NCBI GenBank assembly: GCA_002352445.1
Contig: DEIL01000097.1
Location: 1 to 11,834 of the forward strand
DNA: 11,834 bases
DNA from: Desulfobulbaceae bacterium UBA2775
GTDB lineage: Bacteria; Desulfobacterota; Desulfobulbia; Desulfobulbales; Desulfocapsaceae
Direction of reading: 5' to 3'
Part shown: positions 1 through 7,208 of the stretch, piece after piece
Layout of the letters: each line of letters begins with the position of its first letter
Position numbering within the stretch: the first letter of the stretch is position 1
Made by a program: the position numbers and the translations under genes
The notes under the pieces: generated by a model
Databases searched by the model: none
Told to the model about the DNA's origin: nothing
The model's input: the letters and a program-made list of their open reading frames with translations, nothing else

Positions 1-429
1 AAGGGTTACAGGGCATCAATTTACAGGGATCAGCATTTTGAACTGCCCCCTAAGGTTCTGCTTGTTGATGATGAAAAAGAATATGTGCAGACATTGTCTG
101 AGAGGCTGGTGAACCGTAACGTTGGTTCGTATGCTGTGTTTGACGGCCGGGAGGCGCTTGATTTCATAGATGATGATCAGCCAGATGTTATGGTGCTTGA
201 TCTGAAAATGCCGGGTATTAACGGTATTGAAGTGTTGAAACAGACCAAAAAGACAAACCCCGATATTGAGGTTATTATTTTAACAGGCCATGGATCGGAG
301 GCTGATCGTGAGACGTGCATGAACCTGGGTGCATATGCTTATCTGCAGAAACCGACAGATGTTCAAAAGCTGTCAGCAACCATTGAAGAGGCTTACAAAA
401 AAATAGCTTCTGCCCGGGCGGTTTCCTGA
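1..429 (+). CDS. Response-regulator receiver domain protein, 5'-truncated by the window edge
   Basis: The reading frame is open from base 1 to the TGA at 427-429 and has no credible start, so the visible 142 residues are the C-terminal part of a longer protein. A complete CheY-like receiver begins at about visible residue 18. The acidic pair is D23-D24, the phospho-acceptor is D67 in a LDLKMPG motif (codon 199-201), the switch Thr is in ILTGHG, and the conserved Lys is in LQKP. The protein ends soon after the last receiver helix with no output domain. What lies upstream cannot be told: it could be a second receiver, a histidine kinase core (hybrid kinase) or another domain. The receiver is clearly paralogous to those at 484-924 and 6811-7194. 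It sits 54 bases before the next gene and is probably co-transcribed with it. Receiver identity is certain; overall architecture is unknown. Confidence 0.9.
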   Translation, partial: KGYRASIYRDQHFELPPKVLLVDDEKEYVQTLSERLVNRNVGSYAVFDGREALDFIDDDQPDVMVLDLKMPGINGIEVLKQTKKTNPDIEVIILTGHGSEADRETCMNLGAYAYLQKPTDVQKLSATIEEAYKKIASARAVS

Positions 430-483
430 GAACGGTTGTTGCAATAGGAAAAACGTGACGAACCATTACCATAGGAGAGAAAA

Positions 484-924
484 ATGGCGGAGAAAATGGA
501 AGCCAACGTACTGTTAGTTGATGACGAAGAACAGTTTCTGGAAGTTCTTTCCGAGCGTCTTGAAACCCGTGGCCTGCAAGTGAATTCCGTGACAAGCGGA
601 GAAGATGCCATTGCTCAGGTTGAAGATAAAAATTTTGATGCAATTGTGGTGGATCTGGCTATGCCGGGTATCAACGGTATCGAAACGATGAAACAGATAA
701 AGGAGAAACGTCCGGACCTTGAAATTATCATATTAACCGGTCACGCCACCGTGAAAACAGGTATTGAGGCGATGAAGCTCGGTGCCGAGGATTTCCTTGA
801 AAAACCGGTTGATCTCAATGTACTTCTCGAAAAAATCAGCAATGCCAAACATAAGAGGATGTTGGTTCTGGAAAAAAAATCCCAGGATGAAATGAAAGCA
901 ATCCTTAAGAGCAAAAGCTGGTAA
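484..924 (+). CDS. Stand-alone response regulator (receiver only)
   Basis: A 146-residue cytoplasmic CheY-like protein. The ATG is preceded by a good ribosome site, GGAGAG at about 473-478. Receiver landmarks are D13-D14, phospho-acceptor D57 in VVDLAMPG, T85 in ILTGH and K107 in LEKPVD. About 35 charged, helix-prone residues follow the receiver (rich in Lys and Glu) but no DNA-binding or enzymatic domain does, so output must be by protein contact or phosphate relay. It closely resembles the receiver at 6811-7194 (shared SERLE.RG, LTGH and KPVDL blocks), indicating duplication within the cluster. The natural phosphodonor is inferred to be the histidine kinase at 5082-6818. A terminator-like hairpin lies 22 bases after the stop. 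Confidence in the family is high; the partner is inference. Confidence 0.93.
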   Translation: MAEKMEANVLLVDDEEQFLEVLSERLETRGLQVNSVTSGEDAIAQVEDKNFDAIVVDLAMPGINGIETMKQIKEKRPDLEIIILTGHATVKTGIEAMKLGAEDFLEKPVDLNVLLEKISNAKHKRMLVLEKKSQDEMKAILKSKSW

Positions 925-945
925 TTCACCTAACCTTTAATTGAA

Positions 946-989
946 GGGAGGGGGCGAGGAAAGCCCCTATCTCCCCAGGTTGGTTTTTT
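946..989 (+). terminator. Probable rho-independent terminator after the response regulator
   Basis: GGGAG (946-950) plus GGGGC (951-955) pair with GCCCC (963-967) and CTCCC (971-975), leaving a 7-base loop and a TAT bulge at 968-970. Six T residues follow at 984-989. The stem is strong, but the T-run begins eight bases after it, so termination could be partial. It may attenuate rather than separate the receiver genes from the CBS/permease genes. Confidence 0.5.
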
Positions 990-996
990 AAATAAA

Positions 997-1010
997 ACCT
1001 GCCGGCAGGT
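997..1010. repeat. Perfect 14-bp palindrome ACCTGCCGGCAGGT upstream of the CBS gene
   Basis: The sequence equals its own reverse complement over all 14 bases. It lies between the hairpin/T-run and the start of the CBS-domain gene, 45 bases before its GTG. It could be an operator for a dimeric regulator or a small RNA hairpin (5-bp stem, CCGG loop). No clear -35/-10 pair could be placed next to it. Confidence 0.45.
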
Positions 1011-1054
1011 GAGGTGCGTCCTGCAATTTGTAACTATAAAAGAGGAGAGAAGGC

Positions 1055-1573
1055 GTGACTTCAGAAAAACCGGTTGTAAGAGATTCAATAGTCCCAATTG
1101 ACAGTTATCCACACTTAAAAGAGACACAAACATTAGCTGATGCCGTGCAGACGTTGTTGTCTTTTCCCGGCGATGAGAATGATCGTATCCGTTATGGAGG
1201 GATGCTGGTTGTCGATGAAAATGATCAGCTTGTTGGTTGTCTTAACTTGCAGACTATTCTCCGAGCCCTTGATAAACGTATGGCCGGGAGCCCGGAGCGT
1301 TATGAAGGGAAGGAGGGGGAATACCAGGATCTCGCTATTTTATGGGAAGACTCTTTTTTCAGCAAATGTTCCGAAAAAAGAGACACGCCCATCTCCGATT
1401 GTATGATTCCGGTTCAGCACATTGTTAAGGGAGGAGATCCCTTACTCAAGGCTTTGTCGATCATGCTTCATAGCGATGAGGTTGTTCTGCCGGTTGTGGA
1501 AGATGGCGCAGTTGTCGGCGTTATACGCCTGGAAGAGATATTTACTGCTATCTGCGGAGTCTGCAGGCTGTAA
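1055..1573 (+). CDS. Two-CBS-domain protein
   Basis: A 172-residue soluble protein made almost entirely of a CBS pair (Bateman module), a fold that usually binds adenosine nucleotides and gates a partner enzyme or transporter. CBS1 spans roughly residues 11-73 (the GGMLVVDENDQLVGCLNL core) and CBS2 roughly 112-168 (ISDCMIP ... VLPVVEDGAVVGVI). A GTG start is chosen because GAGGAG at 1042-1047 lies seven bases upstream and the first CBS strand begins soon after. The 39-residue linker between the domains is Glu/Lys-rich. The gene ends 32 bases before the DASS permease, and this tight pairing suggests that it regulates the permease according to energy state. It contains five cysteines (62, 105, 116, 167, 170), so a redox role cannot be excluded. 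Family call is firm; ligand and target are inference. Confidence 0.85.
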   Translation: MTSEKPVVRDSIVPIDSYPHLKETQTLADAVQTLLSFPGDENDRIRYGGMLVVDENDQLVGCLNLQTILRALDKRMAGSPERYEGKEGEYQDLAILWEDSFFSKCSEKRDTPISDCMIPVQHIVKGGDPLLKALSIMLHSDEVVLPVVEDGAVVGVIRLEEIFTAICGVCRL

Positions 1574-1605
1574 TTGAGCTGAAAAGGAAGAAAAAGGAAA
1601 AGATT

Positions 1606-3099
1606 ATGACTCATTCAACAATAGCAGTGGCTTTAGCTGAAAGAAGAAAGCCTTTTGACTGGAAGCGGCTCATCTTTATGCTTACAGGTATCGGCCTGTT
1701 TTCCTTCATTTATTACTGTCCACCTTGGCCTGACGCCATTGATCCCATGGGTGAACATTTTGTTTTAAGCATACAGGCCAAAGGTGCCTTGGCTGTTTTT
1801 GCCCTGGCAGCAACCTGGTGGGTTTTTGAAGTGGTGCCCATTGGTGTCACCAGCCTCACCATCGGCCTCCTCCAGGCACTCTTTATGATTCGTGAACCTA
1901 AAGTAGCATTCAAGGATTTTATGGATCCTTCGGTCCTTTTTATCTTCGGTTCTATTGTGATCGGCATGGTTTTCACCAAAACCGGGTTGACAAAGCGCAT
2001 AGCCTACAAAATGCTTTCCATTGTCGGTGAGAAGACAAGCATGATCTATCTCGGCTGCTTTGTCATGACAGCGGCTCTCACCCATGTTATGGCCCATACT
2101 GCTGTTGCTGCCACCATGTTTCCTCTGCTTATGGCAATTAACGCTTTTTATACCAATGAAACTACGCCCACCAGGTTTGGTAAGGGCCTCTTTATAGGCA
2201 TGGCATATGTGGCAGGTGCGGGCAGTATTGTTACCTTGCTGGGTGCGGCTCGAGGTGCAGTCGCGTTAGGGTTTTATAAAGATATCATGGATGTGGATAT
2301 CAGCTTTTTCCAGCTCTCCATGTATATGTTTCCTGTTGGCTGGCTTATGGTTTTTCTTCTGTGGGGTTTTTTCATGATTGTCTGTAAACCTGAACGGGCA
2401 CGAATTCCAGGCCTCAAGGAAAAAGCTAAGAGAATGTACCATGAACTTGGAGGTTGGAGCAGAAATGAGATTTTAACAGCTGTCATTGTTGTAGGAACTA
2501 TTCTGGTTATTGCCCTGAAAAATTTTGTCCCTGCCCTGGGAGAATTGGACAAGACCGGCATTCTCCTCTGCTCCACTGTTGCTTTTTTCCTCTTCAACAT
2601 TCTTGATATCGATGATCTTGAAGAAATTCCCTGGAATATTATTCTTCTCTTCGCTGGTGCCATGTCAATTGGTTTTTGTTTATGGGAGACCGGGGCAGCC
2701 AAATGGCTTGCTGTTAACTGGCTGGTCATCTTCCAAAGTTCTCCCCCCATTGTTTTTATTATCGGCATGGCCTTTTTTGTGATGATGATGACGAATTTCA
2801 TTATGAATGTGGCTGCCATTGCCATTTCTTTGCCTGTAGCTTTGGTTGTTGCTCCTTATCTAGGGGTAGCTGGGGAAGTTATTTTATTTTCAGCTCTCGT
2901 AGTTGCGGGTATGCCTTTTCTTTTTCTGGTTGGTGCCGCACCGAATGCAATTGCCTATAATTCAAAGCAGTTTAGCACTGGGGAGTTTGCTCTGTACGGT
3001 ATACCGGCAAGTATCCTGCTTATGCTGGTGACCTGGCTTGCAGTTTCAGTTATCTGGCCGCTTATGGGTATGCAGGTATTTGTAACACCTACAATGTGA
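1606..3099 (+). CDS. DASS/SLC13-family anion permease
   Basis: A 497-residue inner-membrane protein with more than ten hydrophobic segments, matching the usual length of divalent-anion:sodium symporters (dicarboxylates, citrate, sulfate). The N-terminal soluble stretch (about 1-20) precedes the first membrane segment. The inverted-repeat architecture is visible: the first-half clamshell motif is at residues 158-170 and the second-half one at 396-408, followed by the typical C-terminal GAAPNAIAY stretch at about 444-452. In characterised members (VcINDY) each half carries Ser-Asn-Thr for sodium and carboxylate binding. Here the equivalents read Ala163-His164-Thr165 and Met400-Asn401-Val402, so both are altered. 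Substrate and coupling ion therefore cannot be assumed. The start ATG is 32 bases after the CBS gene, with purine-rich GGAAG-type sequence upstream. It is probably co-transcribed with the CBS gene. Confidence 0.88.
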   Translation: MTHSTIAVALAERRKPFDWKRLIFMLTGIGLFSFIYYCPPWPDAIDPMGEHFVLSIQAKGALAVFALAATWWVFEVVPIGVTSLTIGLLQALFMIREPKVAFKDFMDPSVLFIFGSIVIGMVFTKTGLTKRIAYKMLSIVGEKTSMIYLGCFVMTAALTHVMAHTAVAATMFPLLMAINAFYTNETTPTRFGKGLFIGMAYVAGAGSIVTLLGAARGAVALGFYKDIMDVDISFFQLSMYMFPVGWLMVFLLWGFFMIVCKPERARIPGLKEKAKRMYHELGGWSRNEILTAVIVVGTILVIALKNFVPALGELDKTGILLCSTVAFFLFNILDIDDLEEIPWNIILLFAGAMSIGFCLWETGAAKWLAVNWLVIFQSSPPIVFIIGMAFFVMMMTNFIMNVAAIAISLPVALVVAPYLGVAGEVILFSALVVAGMPFLFLVGAAPNAIAYNSKQFSTGEFALYGIPASILLMLVTWLAVSVIWPLMGMQVFVTPTM

Positions 3100-3319
3100 C
3101 GCAGTTTAATTCTTGTCTCAGTTTTATTGGCTATCTGGCTATGATGCGAGTATTTTCTGGTTAACGGGAATATGTTCTAACTTTACTTTTGAAACGTTTT
3201 AAAACAATATAAGACAGCAGGTAAGGTGCCAGGCGGGGATGTCCAAAAGATAAATTATATCACCACAGAGGACACAGAGAGCAGCTTTTATGGAGTAAGG
3301 CACTAATCAGATAATTGAA
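3100..3319. other. Intergenic region between permease and activator genes
   Basis: 220 bases without a credible ORF. It contains a good sigma-54-type promoter match on the - strand (3216-3231), an AT-rich symmetrical patch (AAACGTTT at 3192-3199 overlapping GTTTTAAAAC at 3196-3205), and a purine-rich block at 3261-3281 of the ACCACAGAGGACACAGAG type. No terminator was recognised for the permease transcript, and no convincing + strand sigma-70 promoter (TTGAAA at 3189 and TATAAG at 3208 are only 13 bases apart). Confidence 0.5.
3216..3231 (-). promoter_or_regulatory. Candidate sigma-54 promoter, directed leftward
   Basis: Read on the - strand the site is TGGCAC-CTTAC-CTGCT. The GG (3230-3229) and GC (3218-3217) doublets are separated by exactly ten bases, as required for -24/-12 promoters (consensus TGGCAC-N5-TTGCW). 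One mismatch lies in the -12 element. Transcription would start near 3205 and run antisense into the 3' end of the permease gene. The adjacent sigma-54 activator makes the match more credible, but the orientation is unexpected. Confidence 0.4.
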
Positions 3320-4720
3320 TTGAGTAATAATATGAAATCCACAACTGTTGCCTTTATCGACAAAATTAAGATTTCGGAGATTATAAATGGTGTTCCGCAC
3401 GGTATCGCCATTCTGGACAAGGATCTCTGTGTTGTAGAAATGAACAACTCTCTTGAACTTCTCACGGGGGTTACTGCATCTGAGGCAAGGGGAATAAGAG
3501 CTGATTTCATCTTACGCTGCAATATTGGTAAGAGCAGTAAAAAGTTTCGTGAAGTACTTGAAACAGGGAATTCTCTTTCTGTCGCCGGAGACATAATTAC
3601 TCAGCATCACCAGAAATCTCCTATTCATTTCACGGTTTCTTCCATCAGAGATGATTCCGGCAAGGCTGCCGGTCTTTGTATCTTTCTTGAAGATATATCG
3701 GTTCTGCAATCTGTTGATGGGAAAGAACCAAACCTTGACGGGGTAAAAGATATTCTGGGGCGCAGCCAAAAAATGTTGGAAATGTTTGAACTTATGCCCG
3801 TTCTGGCCCATACCGATGCTTCGATCCTTATCACCGGAGAAACAGGTACTGGTAAAGATATGATCGCTGAGGCAATCCACAGGGCATCATCCAGAACGCG
3901 TCATCCTTTTATTAAGATCAATTGCGGAGCGCTTCCTGAGGCGTTGCTGGAATCTGAATTATTTGGCCATGTAAGAGGTGCCTTTACCGGCGCAGTAAAA
4001 GATAAGCCCGGCTTGTTCAGTCTGGCCCAGAACGGCACCATCTTTCTCACCGAGATTGGAGATCTGCCACTCTCTCTGCAGGTGAAGCTGCTTTCTGTGC
4101 TGGATGATAAAGAGTTTTTTCCTGTGGGGGGAGTAAAAAAGGAAAAGGTGGATGTTCGAATTATCGCCGCCACCCATCGCCCCTTGAGAGAACTTGTCAG
4201 GCGGGGTGAATTCAGGGAAGATCTCTTCTACCGACTCAATGTTCTCCGTCTGCATTTACCCGCCCTGCGGGAACGGGATGGAGATATTCGGCTGCTGCTT
4301 GATCATTTCCTGCGTAAATTAAATACTGATCTGGGTAAATCCATTAAAGGGTATACCAGTAAAGCCATTGAAATTCTGACTTCCTATCATTATCCCGGAA
4401 ATGTTCGTGAACTCCGTAATATCATAGAATATGCAGTGCATATATGCCAGGGAAAGAGTGTTAAAAAAGAATGTTTGCCGGAATACGTTTTTTCCCCTCA
4501 AGAGGATTCCAGAACAGTGGGGGAGGAGGAGAAGGAACAACCTGGTGCAGGTCAGACTCAATCTCCGGGATCTCCCGGGGGAGGTTGGAGTGATATTGAA
4601 AAAGAAATGATTCTTGAGGCTTTGAAAAAAACCGGTGGAAATCGCTCGAAAGCCGCTAAAATATTAGGATGGGGCAGAACCACCCTGTGGCGGAAACTCA
4701 ACCGGTACAGTTTAAACTGA
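3320..4720 (+). CDS. PAS-domain sigma-54-dependent transcriptional activator with altered Walker B
   Basis: A 466-residue enhancer-binding protein. An N-terminal PAS sensor (about 22-131) replaces the usual receiver. The AAA+ domain spans about 145-375 with Walker A GETGTGKD (173-180), the sigma-54-contacting GAFTGA loop (220-225), an arginine-finger/sensor region (FREDLFYRLNV) and sensor II (YPGNVRELRN). A Gly/Pro/Glu-rich linker (about 390-425) leads to a Fis-type helix-turn-helix (about 427-466). The Walker B motif reads FLTEIGDL, so Thr244 stands where nearly all relatives have Asp; Glu245 is kept. Start is uncertain: TTG at 3320 or ATG at 3332, neither with a good ribosome site (GGAG at 3292-3295 is far upstream). 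It is probably the regulator of the permease or signalling genes. A sigma-54-like site lies about 90 bases upstream on the other strand. Confidence 0.92.
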   Translation: MSNNMKSTTVAFIDKIKISEIINGVPHGIAILDKDLCVVEMNNSLELLTGVTASEARGIRADFILRCNIGKSSKKFREVLETGNSLSVAGDIITQHHQKSPIHFTVSSIRDDSGKAAGLCIFLEDISVLQSVDGKEPNLDGVKDILGRSQKMLEMFELMPVLAHTDASILITGETGTGKDMIAEAIHRASSRTRHPFIKINCGALPEALLESELFGHVRGAFTGAVKDKPGLFSLAQNGTIFLTEIGDLPLSLQVKLLSVLDDKEFFPVGGVKKEKVDVRIIAATHRPLRELVRRGEFREDLFYRLNVLRLHLPALRERDGDIRLLLDHFLRKLNTDLGKSIKGYTSKAIEILTSYHYPGNVRELRNIIEYAVHICQGKSVKKECLPEYVFSPQEDSRTVGEEEKEQPGAGQTQSPGSPGGGWSDIEKEMILEALKKTGGNRSKAAKILGWGRTTLWRKLNRYSLN

Positions 4721-4735
4721 ACGAAGCAGACTATT

Positions 4736-5092
4736 ATGAAAATTCTAATTACTGTTCGGAAAAACTGGGTAGCACCACGGTTTGATCTGACCTCTGAAGT
4801 AGTGATCGCTTTGTGCGAAGATCAGCATATCCTTGGCAGCCCCAGAACCATATTAATGACACGTCCCTCAGCTGAAGAATTATGCGCCTTAATTATTAAA
4901 GAGGGTATCAATACAGTCATTTGCGGTGGTATCGAAGAGAGTCACTTACAGTATCTTGCCTGGAAAAAAATACGAGTCATTGATTCGGTGGTAGGGCCAT
5001 ACGCCGAAGCCCTGAAAGCAGCAGTTGCAGGTTTTTTGCAGTCCGGCACAATACTGCCGGGAGCAAAACAAGGAGGGTTGAATGATGAGTAA
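4736..5092 (+). CDS. Small NifX/NifB-C-terminal-like (dinitrogenase Fe-Mo cofactor family) protein
   Basis: A 118-residue soluble alpha/beta protein. It matches the small NifX/NafY/MTH1175-type fold: an N-terminal MKILITV strand, the VAPRFDLTSEV motif (12-22) and a central ICGGIEE turn (62-68). Family members bind or carry Fe-Mo-type or Fe-S clusters, and many genomes have stand-alone copies with no link to nitrogen fixation. Cysteines are at 27, 50 and 63. It lies 15 bases after the activator gene, and its last 11 bases overlap the histidine kinase start, so it is translationally coupled to the sensor. No nif genes are in the window. A role as a metal or redox ligand-sensing accessory of the kinase is inference. 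The ATG has only a weak upstream ribosome site. Confidence 0.75.
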   Translation: MKILITVRKNWVAPRFDLTSEVVIALCEDQHILGSPRTILMTRPSAEELCALIIKEGINTVICGGIEESHLQYLAWKKIRVIDSVVGPYAEALKAAVAGFLQSGTILPGAKQGGLNDE

Positions 5093-6818
5093 CTATTTTA
5101 GCAAGTTCAACCATGTTATATCTAATTTCCTGGATGGAGTTGATAAAGGTGAAAATTATAAACATTTCCGCCTGATGCTGTATGGAGCAATGTTTATTAT
5201 CTTTTTTGTGCCACTTCTCCTGGCAACAGGTTTGAGCTCTCTGGAACATAAAAAACTTCTAGCAGTAAGGGAGCAGGAGCAGTTAAAGGCATCCGTTGAG
5301 GGTGCCCAGAAAACAATCGGAGCATTTATCCATGAATTGCAATCTGTGGTCAGGTTTGTTTCCAGGGAGTACAGCTACGAAGAACTTCTTGATCAGAATA
5401 ATGCCAGTGAACTATTTGCTCATTTAAAGAATCAGTATCCCGGGTTTGTCGATTTTGGCGTTATTGGCCCCAGCGGTATTCAAAAAGTGTACGCCGGCCC
5501 ATTCCGTTTAGAGGGCTATGACTACAGTGAGCAGGATTGGTATACCAAGGTTCTCGTAAGACAGCTTTATATCAGCGATGTTTTTATGGGCTATAGAAAA
5601 CTCCCTCATTTTGTTATTGCAGTTAGCAATAAACTACCGGGAAATGAAGAATATTGGGTGCTGCGGCTCAGTATCGATTACGAGACTTTGCAGAATTATG
5701 TTGCAACTGTCAGTACCAGCGCTATCCAGGACATTTTTCTTGTCAATAACAAGGGACTCTTGCAAACAAGATCAAATATATTTGGTGAGATCCTTGAACC
5801 CTGTCCTTTTTATACTCATTATAAACAAGGTGAAACCATTGCCAATGTCGATGAATATAAAGGTATAAAATATTTAAGGTCATATGTGCAAATTAATGAC
5901 AGTCCATGGATGGTGGTAATGCTGAAGGAAAGCTATATGCATGGAGAAAATTGGTCTTCATTTCGCTTTCGTCTGCGTATGATTTTCTTTGGCTGTACGG
6001 TTTTGGCTCTGGTGGTAATTGTCCAACTTGTTAATACCATAACCAATCGTTTGAGGGAGGCTGACGAAAAGCAAAATCAGGCCTTAACTGAGGCACAATT
6101 TACAAATAAATTTGCTTCAATTGGCAGGCTTGCAGCAGGAGTGGCCCATGAAATTAACAACCCCCTGGCCATAATTGATCAAAAAGCGGGATTGATGACA
6201 GACCTTTTGGAGTTTTCGGAAGAGTTTGATCATAAGGGAAAGCTGACAAAATCTGTTGAATCTATTCTGGATGCTGTGCAGCGTTGTAAGGTTATTACCC
6301 ATCGACTTCTCGGGTTTGCCAGAAGAATGGATGTCACCTTTGAACATATAGATATCAGTGACCTTCTCCGGGAAGTTCTGGGATTTCTTGAGCAGGAGGC
6401 TTTATACAATCGTATTCGTTTCGAACTCTCTTTTGCTGAAGATCTTCCTATGGTTTTCAGCGATCGGGGGCAGCTGCAGCAGATATTCCTGAATATTATC
6501 AATAACGCTATTGATGCCATTGGAAAGGATGGTTTGATCACGCTCTCCGCCGACCTTCATGACGAGGAGAATATAGATGTGAATATTCAGGATACAGGGC
6601 CGGGTATGTCTTCTGAAATTGTAAAACGCATATTCGATCCTTTTTTTACCACAAAAGAACTTGGCAAAGGAACCGGCCTTGGCCTTTCCATAACTTATGG
6701 TCTTGCTCAAAAATTGGGTGGAAATATTACAGTTGAGTCGAAAGTAGGTGAGGGGACAATTTTTACCGTACGTTTACCGATAAACGATACCCGCAAAGAG
6801 GGGAATTTCAATGAGTGA
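5082..6818 (+). CDS. Membrane sensor histidine kinase with extracytoplasmic double-Cache domain
   Basis: A 578-residue kinase. A short cytoplasmic N-terminus precedes TM1 (about 31-51). A periplasmic double-Cache sensor (about 52-297, with the typical SEQDWY and PHFVIAV blocks) is followed by TM2 (about 300-321). The DHp domain carries phospho-acceptor H356 in GVAHEINNP, and the ATPase domain has an N-box starting at N471, D-box DTGPG (504-508) and G-box GTGLGL (530-535). All catalytic motifs are intact. Double-Cache domains bind small organic ligands such as carboxylates or amino acids, which fits the anion permease in the cluster. AGGAGG at 5071-5076 serves either ATG (5082 or 5085; the second has the better 8-base spacing). 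The stop overlaps the next response regulator by 8 bases, so that receiver is the likely direct partner. Confidence 0.95.
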   Translation: MMSNYFSKFNHVISNFLDGVDKGENYKHFRLMLYGAMFIIFFVPLLLATGLSSLEHKKLLAVREQEQLKASVEGAQKTIGAFIHELQSVVRFVSREYSYEELLDQNNASELFAHLKNQYPGFVDFGVIGPSGIQKVYAGPFRLEGYDYSEQDWYTKVLVRQLYISDVFMGYRKLPHFVIAVSNKLPGNEEYWVLRLSIDYETLQNYVATVSTSAIQDIFLVNNKGLLQTRSNIFGEILEPCPFYTHYKQGETIANVDEYKGIKYLRSYVQINDSPWMVVMLKESYMHGENWSSFRFRLRMIFFGCTVLALVVIVQLVNTITNRLREADEKQNQALTEAQFTNKFASIGRLAAGVAHEINNPLAIIDQKAGLMTDLLEFSEEFDHKGKLTKSVESILDAVQRCKVITHRLLGFARRMDVTFEHIDISDLLREVLGFLEQEALYNRIRFELSFAEDLPMVFSDRGQLQQIFLNIINNAIDAIGKDGLITLSADLHDEENIDVNIQDTGPGMSSEIVKRIFDPFFTTKELGKGTGLGLSITYGLAQKLGGNITVESKVGEGTIFTVRLPINDTRKEGNFNE

Positions 6819-7194
6819 GATAAAGGTACTGATTGTTGATGATGAGGTTGAGTTTGCTGAGGCGTTGGCGGAACGTCTCGAATTGAGAGGTTTCCAACTG
6901 GAAACTGTTGATTGCGGCAGGGATGGTCTGGCGGCATTAAGCACAGGTGCCCTTCCTGATGTGATTCTTCTTGACCTGAAAATGCCGGATATGAGTGGCT
7001 TTGAGGTGCTGGTTGAAGTGAAAGAGAAACATCCCTCAATTGAGGTGATTATGCTCACAGGCCATGGAGCTGTTTCCGGGGGTATTGACAGCATGGAACG
7101 GGGAGCATTCGATTTTATCATGAAGCCGGTTGATCTTGATGAGTTGATGGAGAAAATAAAACTTGCCTATGACAAACGAAGTTCAACTGATTAG
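6811..7194 (+). CDS. Stand-alone response regulator, cognate to the Cache kinase
   Basis: A 127-residue single receiver domain. D10-D11 acidic pair, phospho-acceptor D55 in LLDLKMPD, T83 in MLTGHG and K105 in MKPVD are all present. There is no output domain. The start overlaps the kinase stop (ATGAGTGA), indicating translational coupling and near-equal expression. The downstream degenerate-kinase gene follows after 14 bases. Its closest relative in the window is the receiver at 484-924. Likely roles are a phosphate shuttle in a relay or a CheY-like effector; which one is not visible in the sequence. Confidence 0.93.
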   Translation: MSEIKVLIVDDEVEFAEALAERLELRGFQLETVDCGRDGLAALSTGALPDVILLDLKMPDMSGFEVLVEVKEKHPSIEVIMLTGHGAVSGGIDSMERGAFDFIMKPVDLDELMEKIKLAYDKRSSTD

Positions 7195-7208
7195 GAGGTC
7201 GTCTGAAA

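Noticed and set aside
3189..3213. Sigma-70 promoter TTGAAA ... TATAAG for the activator gene
   Set aside because: The spacing is 13 bases, too short for a functional -35/-10 pair.
4565..4578. Palindromic CCGGGA-TC-TCCCGG
   Set aside because: It lies inside the Gly/Pro-rich linker coding sequence of the activator, with no T-run; best explained by codon composition.
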